DNA from: Enterobacter vonholyi
GTDB taxonomy: Bacteria; Pseudomonadota; Gammaproteobacteria; Enterobacterales; Enterobacteriaceae
Direction: 5' to 3'
Assembly (NCBI RefSeq): GCF_008364555.1
Contig: NZ_VTUC01000015.1
Location: 1-56,462, forward strand
DNA length: 56,462 nucleotides
The notes under the pieces: generated by a model
Database searches by the model: none
What the model was told of the DNA's origin: nothing
Seen by the model: only the letters and a program-made list of their open reading frames with translations
Program-made: the position numbers and the translations under genes
In this document: piece by piece, positions 47,173 through 55,700 of the stretch
How positions within the stretch are numbered: position 1 is the stretch's first letter
Layout: every line of letters begins with the position of its first letter

Positions 47173-47201
47173 TTGACAATTAGTTCCTCAAATGTAACTA
47201 A
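47173..47201 (+). promoter_or_regulatory. Candidate promoter of the ABC importer operon
   Basis: A perfect TTGACA -35 lies at 47173-47178. With 16-18 bp spacing only weak -10 candidates follow (TAACTA or similar around 47195), which fits an activator-dependent promoter. It lies about 20 bp before the binding-protein start codon. Confidence 0.4.
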
Positions 47202-47214
47202 AAGGTTAACTATA

Positions 47215-48303
47215 ATGTCGAACACGTTCCGAATTTCTCTGCTTACCGCTACCGTACTGTTCTCTGCTTCTGCACTATCTGCCCTGCCGCAGGGCTATCC
47301 TGCTGAGTATCAAAAAGTTGTTGATGCCGCAACGAAAGAGGGCAAGGTTGTTATTTACTCCACCACCGACATCAAAGCTGCCGGACCGCTGATCCAGGGC
47401 TTCGAAAAAACCTATCCGGGCATTAAAGTCGAATACAACGACATGAACAGCACCGAGCTGTACAACCGTTTCATCAGCGAACAGGCTTCCGGCGGCGTGA
47501 GCGGCGACGTGGTCTGGAGCTCCTCTATGGACACCGGCCTGAAGCTCGCCACAGACTACGCCATGGAGTATAAATCGCCGGAGCAAAGCCAGCTGCCGAA
47601 ATGGGCGGTCTGGAAGGATAAGGCTTATGGCACTACCTATGAGCCGGTGGTCTTTATCTACAACAAGCGCCTGATCCCAGCCGGCGACGTGCCGGATTCT
47701 CACGCCGCGCTGGCGAAGCTGATTGCCAGCCAGACGGACAAATTCAAGGGCAAAGTCACCACCTACGACATCGAAAAATCGGGTTTGGGCTTTATGCTTT
47801 CGGTGCAGGATCACAACGCCGATCCTAATTACTTCAAAACCCTGGCCGACGTCGCCAAAGGTGGCTTATCGGTGCAGTCGTCTACCGGCACCATGATGGA
47901 GCGCGTCTCCTCCGGTGAAAACCTGATCGGCTTCAACATCCTCGGTTCCTACGCGGAAGCGCGTGCGAAGAACGATCCTTCGCTCGGCATTGCCTATCCA
48001 AAAGATTACACCCTGGTGCTGTCGCGCGTATCGTTCATCAGCCAGCAATCGCAAAACAGCAATGCCGCGAAGCTGTGGCTGGACTACGTGCTGTCTGAAC
48101 AAGGGCAAAACATTCTGGCCAATCAGGCGGACATCCCCTCCATTCGTAACGATATCGAAGGGAAAAATGATATCGACGGCCTGACCAAAATCCTCGGCAA
48201 CGCGCTGAAGCCAATTCCGGTTGATGAAACGCTGCTGGAATACCTGCAGCCGAAAAAACGCCTGGAGTACATCAAAGAGTGGCGTACCGCCGCCGGTAAA
48301 TAA
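47215..48303 (+). CDS. AfuA-like periplasmic substrate-binding protein of an ABC importer
   Basis: 362-residue periplasmic binding protein (COG1840 type). A Sec signal peptide probably ends after Ala23 (ALSA|LPQG). The frame extends 47 codons upstream, but the start at 47215 has an AAAGG ribosome site and a good signal peptide. The mature protein shows GKVVIYSTTDIKAAGPLIQGF, GDVVWSSSMDTGLKLATDY and YEPVVFIYNKRL, typical of this group. Relatives bind ferric ion, sugar phosphates (AfuA), aminoethylphosphonate or other compounds. There is no Tyr-Tyr pair of the kind that holds iron in FbpA-like proteins, so a ferric ligand is doubtful. It lies downstream of a CitAB-type two-component system. Confidence 0.88.
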   Translation: MSNTFRISLLTATVLFSASALSALPQGYPAEYQKVVDAATKEGKVVIYSTTDIKAAGPLIQGFEKTYPGIKVEYNDMNSTELYNRFISEQASGGVSGDVVWSSSMDTGLKLATDYAMEYKSPEQSQLPKWAVWKDKAYGTTYEPVVFIYNKRLIPAGDVPDSHAALAKLIASQTDKFKGKVTTYDIEKSGLGFMLSVQDHNADPNYFKTLADVAKGGLSVQSSTGTMMERVSSGENLIGFNILGSYAEARAKNDPSLGIAYPKDYTLVLSRVSFISQQSQNSNAAKLWLDYVLSEQGQNILANQADIPSIRNDIEGKNDIDGLTKILGNALKPIPVDETLLEYLQPKKRLEYIKEWRTAAGK

Positions 48304-48383
48304 GCGTCTGAGCGCGGCGCAGGCCGCCGCGCTCCCTTATCGACTGAGTTCGTTTTTCTGGGCCGCAACACCAGGGATACCCC

Positions 48384-50153
48384 ATGAATACATTACGCAG
48401 AAAGTGGCAAAGCCTGCCGCGAGGCATCGTCGTGCTGATAACCGCCCTGGTTATCTACACCCCGCTGTCGTTTATCGTGATACAGAGCTTCCTGTCCGCC
48501 CCGTTCTTTTCGCCGTCAAAAGAGTGGAGCTTTGAATCATTTGAATTTATTTTCACCGACCCTGATTTTTATAAGGCCCTGAAAAGCGGCTTTATTCTTG
48601 CTTTCGGGCTGGTCTTTATCTCCATCCCGCTGGGCGGCGTGCTGGCGTTTCTGATGGTGCGTACCGACCTGCCCGGTCGCCGGTTGATTGAGCCGCTGAT
48701 CCTGGTCCCGATCTTCGTTTCACCGATGGTGCTGGGCTTCGGCTACGTGGTGGCCGCCGGTCCGGTGGGCTTTCTCTCCCAGTGGGCTCAGGCGCTGATT
48801 GGCTTTGTGCCGTGGAACATCTACGACATGTCGAGCATTGTGGTCATCGCCGGCCTGACGCACGTCCCGCACGCCTATCTGTATATCTCGTCAGCGCTGC
48901 GCAGCGTGGGCTCCGACGTGGAAGAAGCCGCGCGCACCGCGGGCGCGTCGCCCTGGCAGGTGATGACCTCCGTCAGCCTGCCGATGGTGCGCCCGTCCAT
49001 TCTGTACGCCACCGTGCTGCTGTTCTTCCTGGGGCTGGAAGTGTTTGGCCTGATGCTGGTCCTCGGCGACCCGGAAGGCAACATGGTGCTGGCGACCTAT
49101 CTCTATAAGCTGACGAACAAGATGGGCACCCCATCCTATAACCTGATGGCGGCGGTTGCCGTGGTGCTGATCTGCATCACCATCCCGCTGGTGATGCTCC
49201 AGCGTCGCCTGATGCGCACCGCCAACCGCTTCGTCACCATGAAGGGCAAGGCCTCGCAGGCCCGCGCGCTACCGCTGGGTAAATGGCGCTGGGTGGCTGG
49301 CGCGGTGATTGCCTTCTGGCTCACCGTCACTATCGGCGTTCCGCTGCTCGGCGTGGTGCTGCGCGCGTTTATCTCCAACTGGGGCGTGGGCGTTTCGCTG
49401 TGGGACGAGCTTTCTCTGAACACCTTCCGCACCATCTGGGCGCAGCCCAACCTGCTGCGCGCCATCGTTAACTCCATGGCGATTGGCGTGATTGGCGGCG
49501 CGCTGGCCGTGGCGTGCTACCTGTTTGTCGGCATTGCCATGCACCGCAAGCCGGACAACACCACGCGTTTCCTGGACTACAGCGTGCTGGTGCCGCGCGC
49601 CGTGCCTGGCCTGCTGGCGGGTCTGGCGTTCCTGTGGGTGTTCCTGTTCCTGCCGATGTGGCTGGATAACTCGCTGAAATCCGGCTGGCTTTCCGGGTTC
49701 GCCTGGACCGACTGGATGCGTGAAAACGTCATCGTCTGGCTGCGTTCGCTGCGCAGCACCATTTTCAGCGTCTGGCTGGCCTATACCGTGGTGTGGATGG
49801 CTTACGGGCTGAGGCTTATCTCTTCCACGCTGCTGCAGGTAGGGCCGGAGCTTGAAGAGGCGGCGCGCAGTACCGGGGCGACGCGCGGGCAGATCACCCG
49901 CCACGTCACCATCCCGCTCTCCCGCTACGGTCTTATCGGTTCGTGGCTGCTGATGTTCCTGATCTTTGAGCGCGAATACTCAACGGGTGTGTACCTGCTT
50001 TCACCCGGCACGGAGACCATCGGCTCGATGCTGGTTTCCCTCTGGGCCGCGGGTGCCATTGATATCGTGGCGGCGCTCTCTTTCATTAACATCCTGCTGG
50101 TCGTGGTAGGTCTGGGCATTGCCCTTCGTTTCGGAGTGAAAATACATGATTGA
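48384..50153 (+). CDS. AfuB-like ABC importer permease (two fused halves)
   Basis: 589-residue inner-membrane permease of the FbpB/AfuB type with about 12 helices. It contains two permease domains in one chain, shown by two EAA loops for ATPase contact: EEAARTAGASPWQVMTSVSL in the first half and EEAARSTGATRGQITRHVTI in the second. The fusion removes the need for two separate permeases. It starts 80 bp after the binding-protein gene and overlaps the ATPase gene by 8 bp, so the three form an operon. Confidence 0.9.
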   Translation: MNTLRRKWQSLPRGIVVLITALVIYTPLSFIVIQSFLSAPFFSPSKEWSFESFEFIFTDPDFYKALKSGFILAFGLVFISIPLGGVLAFLMVRTDLPGRRLIEPLILVPIFVSPMVLGFGYVVAAGPVGFLSQWAQALIGFVPWNIYDMSSIVVIAGLTHVPHAYLYISSALRSVGSDVEEAARTAGASPWQVMTSVSLPMVRPSILYATVLLFFLGLEVFGLMLVLGDPEGNMVLATYLYKLTNKMGTPSYNLMAAVAVVLICITIPLVMLQRRLMRTANRFVTMKGKASQARALPLGKWRWVAGAVIAFWLTVTIGVPLLGVVLRAFISNWGVGVSLWDELSLNTFRTIWAQPNLLRAIVNSMAIGVIGGALAVACYLFVGIAMHRKPDNTTRFLDYSVLVPRAVPGLLAGLAFLWVFLFLPMWLDNSLKSGWLSGFAWTDWMRENVIVWLRSLRSTIFSVWLAYTVVWMAYGLRLISSTLLQVGPELEEAARSTGATRGQITRHVTIPLSRYGLIGSWLLMFLIFEREYSTGVYLLSPGTETIGSMLVSLWAAGAIDIVAALSFINILLVVVGLGIALRFGVKIHD

Positions 50154-51216
50154 ATTAGCGGTTGACGATCTGCACTTAACCTACGGCGACAATCCTGTTT
50201 TAAAAGGTGTCTCCATGAACCTGAAGCGCGGCGAAGTGGTCTCCCTGTTAGGCCCCTCCGGCAGCGGCAAAACCACCCTGCTCCGCGCAGTCGCGGGTCT
50301 GGAAAAACCGACCCAGGGGTCGATTGTGATTGGCAACAATAAAGTTTACGACGGCACGCCGCGCAGCGAGGTCCCGGCGGAAGAGCGTAACCTGGGGCTG
50401 GTGTTCCAGTCCTATGCCCTGTGGCCGCACAAAACCGTGTTTGAGAACGTGGCCTATCCGCTCAAGCTGCGCAAAGTCCCGGCCAAAGAGATCCAGCAGC
50501 GCGTGCAGGACGTGCTGGACCAGCTTGGTCTGGGCCATCTTGGCAAACGGCACCCGCACCAGCTCTCCGGTGGCCAGCAGCAGCGCGTGGCGATCGGCCG
50601 TGCGCTGGTGTACAACCCGCCGGTGATTTTGCTGGACGAACCGCTTTCCAACCTCGACGCCAAGCTGCGCGAAGAGGCCCGCGTGTTCCTGCGCGAGCTG
50701 ATTATCAAGCTCGGGTTATCCGCGCTGATGGTGACGCACGACCAGAACGAAGCTATGTCCATATCCGACCGCATCCTGCTGCTCAACAACGGCAAAATTG
50801 AGCAACAGGGCACGCCGCAGGAGATGTACGGCTCGCCGAAAACGCTGTTTACCGCCGAGTTTATGGGCAGCAACAACCGCCTGCACGGCAAGGTCACCGA
50901 AGTGCGCGACGGCAGAGCGCGTATCGAAGGCAAAGGCTGGGTGCTGTGGGGTCAGGCCGGTGAAGGGGTGCAGAGCGGTGATGAAGCCACGGCGGTGATC
51001 CGCGTCGAGCGCGTGGCGGTAGTCGAGGGGCCAGGGGAAAATCAGCTTGAGCTGCCGCTGCTTACCAGCATGTATCTCGGCGACCGCTGGGAATACCTGT
51101 TCCGCACGGTGGGAGATGATTTTGTCATTCGTGCGTATGGGCATGAGGTTCGGGATCCGCAGCACTGCCATCTTTCGCTGCCGGAGAAGCATGTTTGGGT
51201 GTTCCCGAAAGGGTGA
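50146..51216 (+). CDS. AfuC-like ABC importer ATP-binding protein
   Basis: 356-residue ATPase that powers the importer. Walker A is GPSGSGKTT, the Q-loop VFQSYALWPHKT, the ABC signature LSGGQQQRVAIGRAL, Walker B VILLDEPLSNLD, and the switch His is in MVTHDQNEAM. A C-terminal TOBE-type regulatory domain covers about residues 240-356. The last gene of the operon; it overlaps the permease by 8 bp. The high similarity of this subunit to FbpC/PotA-like proteins does not identify the substrate. Confidence 0.92.
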   Translation: MIELAVDDLHLTYGDNPVLKGVSMNLKRGEVVSLLGPSGSGKTTLLRAVAGLEKPTQGSIVIGNNKVYDGTPRSEVPAEERNLGLVFQSYALWPHKTVFENVAYPLKLRKVPAKEIQQRVQDVLDQLGLGHLGKRHPHQLSGGQQQRVAIGRALVYNPPVILLDEPLSNLDAKLREEARVFLRELIIKLGLSALMVTHDQNEAMSISDRILLLNNGKIEQQGTPQEMYGSPKTLFTAEFMGSNNRLHGKVTEVRDGRARIEGKGWVLWGQAGEGVQSGDEATAVIRVERVAVVEGPGENQLELPLLTSMYLGDRWEYLFRTVGDDFVIRAYGHEVRDPQHCHLSLPEKHVWVFPKG

Positions 51217-51241
51217 TGAGTCAATAATTAATCTGCCATGG

Positions 51242-51265
51242 CCCGGTAGCGATTCGCTTACCGGG
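51242..51265. repeat. REP-like hairpin after the ABC importer
   Basis: CCCGGTAGCG and CGCTTACCGGG form a stem with one bulged base and an ATT loop, 25 bp after the ATPase stop. This is the shape of enterobacterial extragenic palindromes. It may mark the end of the importer operon. The following 160 bp up to the immunity gene are AT-rich with no feature I can name. Confidence 0.6.
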
Positions 51266-51426
51266 TCTACAAAACAAAGAAATGCGCAGATGCCAGGATA
51301 GATGGCGCTAGCCATTATTGTTAAGGCATTCGGACTAAAATAGCCACCTGACACTTTTTTCCGTCCGTACTTATAACGGTTTAAGACTTCATATCAAAAT
51401 GTTATTACAGAGCATATAAAGAAAAT

Positions 51427-51879
51427 TTATGCGCCATATCCAGCATTTTTGAAAACTAATTGAACATGCTCCGTCAGTCCAACAAGATCTTCATAGGCGA
51501 TTGGGCCAAAATCAGGATAATGGTTTTCAATATACTCGTTAACATCTTCCATACCTTCACTCGCTCTGAGATTTTTAACAAATGTAGGCAAAATACGATG
51601 ATTAACACCAGTACCATACTCTTTCGGATGATGGGTCATACACCACTCAACTTTACCTTTATACGATTGAATCGCATCTTCCAGTAAGGTGATAACTTCT
51701 GGAACCTCTTTTTCAAAACGAAAACTGGTATAAGGAGGGTACTTAGAGCGATCAATTTTTTCAAAATGGTCATTTATCCATTCATCTTCAATACGGCTCT
51801 GATAATGTAACCACTCCAGTTTTCCAAGAGAACCAATGAAGTCCAACAAGATTGTTTCTTTCTTACCTATCGGAAACAT
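51427..51879 (-). CDS. Predicted CDI immunity protein (CdiI-like)
   Basis: 150-residue acidic, soluble protein with no signal peptide or membrane helix, as expected of a cytoplasmic antidote. Its ATG overlaps the cdiA stop in a TAATG arrangement. An AGGGG ribosome site lies within the end of cdiA, so the pair is translationally coupled. The gene is clearly AT-richer than the rest of the window (two 60-bp lines counted at 37% GC). I do not recognise the protein family. The immunity role is inferred from its place directly after a CdiA toxin domain, where CdiI genes are always found. No second toxin/immunity module follows. Confidence 0.75.
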   Translation of the reverse strand: MFPIGKKETILLDFIGSLGKLEWLHYQSRIEDEWINDHFEKIDRSKYPPYTSFRFEKEVPEVITLLEDAIQSYKGKVEWCMTHHPKEYGTGVNHRILPTFVKNLRASEGMEDVNEYIENHYPDFGPIAYEDLVGLTEHVQLVFKNAGYGA

Positions 51880-52775
51880 TATTTTAACCCCTGTAATTTA
51901 TCAGAGATCGTAACACTTCCCTGATTTATAGATTTGATATGTTTTTCCCAATCTCCCTTAGGAATCGGTTTTAAGGACACTCTTGGATCGTAAACATACT
52001 GACCATCGGTATAAACCTGATGGAAAGCTTGTTCATGTACAATTTTTCCATTTTCATACACATTTAAGTTGTACGGAGTCGTCGGCCTTGCTTCAATAAT
52101 TTTTCCGTGCCCGCCAGCTGCATCGAGAAGCTTAGGTGCGATATCTGAGCAATCCGTACAATCTGTATTGCCTATCCAGGCAATAAACTTAGGTTCGTTC
52201 ATTTTTTCAATAACACTCTGATTGGCTGGATAACCGGGATTTTCAGGGCGAACATTTTCAAGGCCGGGGATCTTCTCGTTCTGATAGAAAAGATCATCCA
52301 GTGAAGGAGAATCCGGAACAGGCGTAGTTGTCGTCCAGCCATTATTGTTTGACGCTCCATCACCGTTGGTATTACCAGTATGATTTATCCCTCCGGTTGC
52401 TACACTATTATTCCCTGTGTTGGAGGGCGTATTTCCGGTTACAGTCTGGTCTCCACCAGTATTTGATGGTCCCGGGTTGATGACCTGCGTACCACCAGTA
52501 CTGGTGATTGTCTTACCTGTCAGGGACTCATAGGCCGCTTTCTGAGCATCATTTAACTGACTGAGCTGGGAAGGATCATTGAGCGAGGCCACATAGATCA
52601 GATGCAACTGCTCATCTTGTGACAATGTATCCATTGCTGATGTGGATGCACCAATCCCAAGTAAAGCACCCAGACCACTGGCAACCAGGCGATCACGGCA
52701 AGCAGAAATTTTCAGACATCCCTGTGCAGCCAGTTTACCGCCCTGTATAACGACACCCAGCGAGTTATTCTCAAC
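51879..52775 (-). other. CdiA C-terminal cassette: entry domain, linker and papain-fold-like toxin
   Basis: About 298 residues from VENN to the stop. The first 80 (two Cys in GCLKISACRD, then DEQLHLIYVASLNDPSQLS) are probably the entry domain. A low-complexity Asn/Gly/Thr linker covers 52320-52515. The last ~105 residues carry Cys1435 and Cys1438 (TDCTDCSD), GKIIEARP, His1481 in FHQVYTDGQ and Asp1492 in YDPR, then PKGDW (numbering from the window edge). This order resembles papain-fold polymorphic toxins (Tox-PL-2 type). Activity as a protease, deamidase or similar is inferred, not demonstrated. Confidence 0.6.
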
Positions 52776-55700
52776 CTCCACCTTCGCCGTTTCTGACGCC
52801 GTCGCCGCCATGGAGACGCTGCCATCCGTCACCGCAGCGCCCGCCAGACCACCCGCGATACTCACGAGGCTACTGACCAGCCGTTTTTCCTCTGGCGTCA
52901 GGTCACTGGATTTTTTATCTCCATACAGCGCACTGACCAGATGGTCGGTCATCGCCGAGGCCGTAATGGCTCCTATGGCGCCGGCCTTCAGGCCATCAGC
53001 ACTGCTCCCGCCACTCAGCTGCGTCAGCGCCGCCGCCACAATACCGTGCAGCGCGGCACGGGCTGTCGGGTCTTTCTGCTCCTTGACCAGGGTCGCCAGA
53101 AGGGGGGCTGCACCCGCTGCCGCGCCTGCCTTAAGGTTACCGCCAAGCGCACCTGCCAGTAATCCCGCCGCTGCGCTACCCTTCGTCCAGAAGGCACTCC
53201 CCGGACCGTACTCGGTATTCTGATATCCGGGCTGCGTCTTCAGGAACGCTTCCTGCTCCTGCGGGGTATCGCCCTGCAGTTTTCCTTCTGACGCCAGCTT
53301 CGCGCCCAGCGCCGCATTGGATTCCCGCGCTTTCTGCTCCGCATACTTGCCGTAAGCATCCAGCGCAGAGGTGGCCAGCGCCGAGCCTTCGCTCTGGACC
53401 GCCAGGTTATCCCTGACCTTTTGCACATCACCGCTCACGTCCACGCCGTGGTGGGCGTCAGCCGTATCACGGCTCAGGTCAGCAATATCCTGTTTCTGTC
53501 CCGCCGGGTTGCGAATGACAATGCTACCGCCACTCACCGCTGATGAGGTCGTGCCTGTGTGGCTCTCTTCTGCCTGGCCCGTACCGATGGCTGGTGCCAG
53601 GTTGCGGTTTTCACCGTTTCCGCTGCCGCCCGCGCTGCCGGAAAGCGCCACCGTGTAGCCGTTGCCGCTGGTCTGGCTCTCGTTGTGGAGATTACTGAAA
53701 CCCAGCGTACCCGTGTCGAGGCTATTTTTATCTGCAGACGCCGTGGATGCAATCACCGCGCCGTCAAGCTGGGTATGATTTCCGGTGGTGACGGCAAAGC
53801 CGCCCTTGCCTGCGAATATCCCGCTCTGTTCAGCAACGCTCTTACCATTTTGGGTGATATTCTCACCCGATGCACTGACGCTACCGGAAGAGGCACCATA
53901 ACACAGTGGCGGTATGCACAGACTAAGGGACGCGCCTGACGAAGACTGCTTGCTGTCATAACTGGCCGTATCCTGCACGCTGCTGATGGTGAGATCGCGT
54001 CCGGTGTTGACCACTACACGGTTACCTTCCAGCTCCGCACCTTTCAGGATGGTGTCGCGTCCGCTGTTCACCGTAAGCTGTTCATCAGCATGGACAACGC
54101 TGTTCGTATTGCGCTGCGACTGGCTGTTTTCCTTACCCTTATGCTGTGACGCTCCCAGCTCCACCGAGATGCCGTTTTGCGCACCAATCAGGCTCACACC
54201 GACACCGACGCTGAACTGGCTGCCGCTGTTTTTACTCTCAGAGTGGGTTGTGTTCTGGGAGGAAGACAGCAGAATATCCCGCCCCGCATCCAGCGCCACG
54301 TGTTTACCCGCGATCTGTACCCCCATACCGGCAATGTCATTTCCGGCACGAACAGAGACATTCTCGCCGGCATTAATGGTGGTGCCCTGCGTGTCGGTAC
54401 TGTGGTAATGACTGTCCTGAGAGGACGTCCCCACCGTTAAAGACACTTTAGCCTTGATGAGCGACGAGTCCGACATAGCGCCCTGCGCCGCGGTTGCCGC
54501 CGACTGACCTGTTCTGATGGCGGTCAGCCGTGGATCATCGCCGTTTTCTGCGCTGCGGGCTGCCGTCTCAGCGGCTTTTGCAGCCTCAACTGCCCAGCCG
54601 CCAGCAGATGCCGTCACACCATACTGGGCGCTGCTGCTGTGGTTTTCACCGTCACGGGTATCCCGGCTCACCCCCATGAGGATATTTTCGCCACTGAGTG
54701 AGACCGATTTACCGGCACGGATATCCGTACCTGACAGGGAGAGATCGTTACCGGCCTGCGCGACAACGTTACCGTTTTTGCTGCTTAGCTGGCTGCGCAA
54801 TCCGTTTTCGAGGCTGCTATCTTCCCGACTGCTGTTTTTTTCATGGCGGTAGCCTGCCGTGGCGCTGTAACCATCGCCTCCCAGCGTTCCCAGCAATTTG
54901 CTGCTGCCGTTGCTCTCACTGCGCGATGTATCGCGTCCGGCAGAAACGGAGATATCCCCATTTGTGGCTGACAGCAGAAGATCGTCCATGGCGTTCATCA
55001 GGCTGCCGCTGATATTCACGCTGCCGTCACGACTGTTAACGTAAATATCTGAGCCCTGAATAACCGACGCGTTTTGTGTGGTCCGGGTGCCGCTACTGTT
55101 GCTCTCCGCCTTGCTCATCCCGCCCGGGAGAAGCTGATTGCCGTGGGAACCCCCACCCAAGATGGCGCGAACAGCACTTCCGGCGCTCAGGGCGCTCGAG
55201 AGATTCCAGCCGCTATTTTTAGTGCTGTTGCTGTATTTTTCGCTGTCTGTGGATGTGGTGATATCAACGTCACGTTTCGCATCGAGGATCACCGTTTCAC
55301 CGGCCTTAGCCTGGCTCCCGGCAATCAGTATATTGCCGCTGTTGCTGCCTCCCTGTTTACCGGTGGCAGTCATCTGGATATTGCCTGCGGCGGCAAGATG
55401 GCTGCCGCTGTTAAACTCGCCCTCGTAGTGCGACTCAGAGGAAGACCGGGTGCGTCCTGCGGAAATGGCCATCATCTGCCCTGGTCCGTCAAGCGCGAGC
55501 GCACCGCCTTCGGCCCCCAGCCCCTTCACTTTATCGACGGTGCTGTTGCCACTATTGCCCTTACCGCGCACGATATCGCGCACGTTACGCACAGTGTCTT
55601 CAAATGGCGCTTTCACACTGACGGTGACGCCAGACGATTTGGACTCCTGCTTCATGGACTCAGTGGCCGTATCCCGTCCAGGAAGGATGGCGATGCTGTC

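Noticed and set aside
47215..51216. Calling the importer a ferric-iron transporter
   Set aside because: The family is mixed in substrate, the binding protein has no Tyr-Tyr iron pair, and I see no Fur box; only the transporter type can be supported.
51217..51426. An orphan toxin/immunity remnant downstream of the immunity gene
   Set aside because: No open frame or toxin-like fragment could be recognised in these 210 bp apart from a REP-like hairpin.
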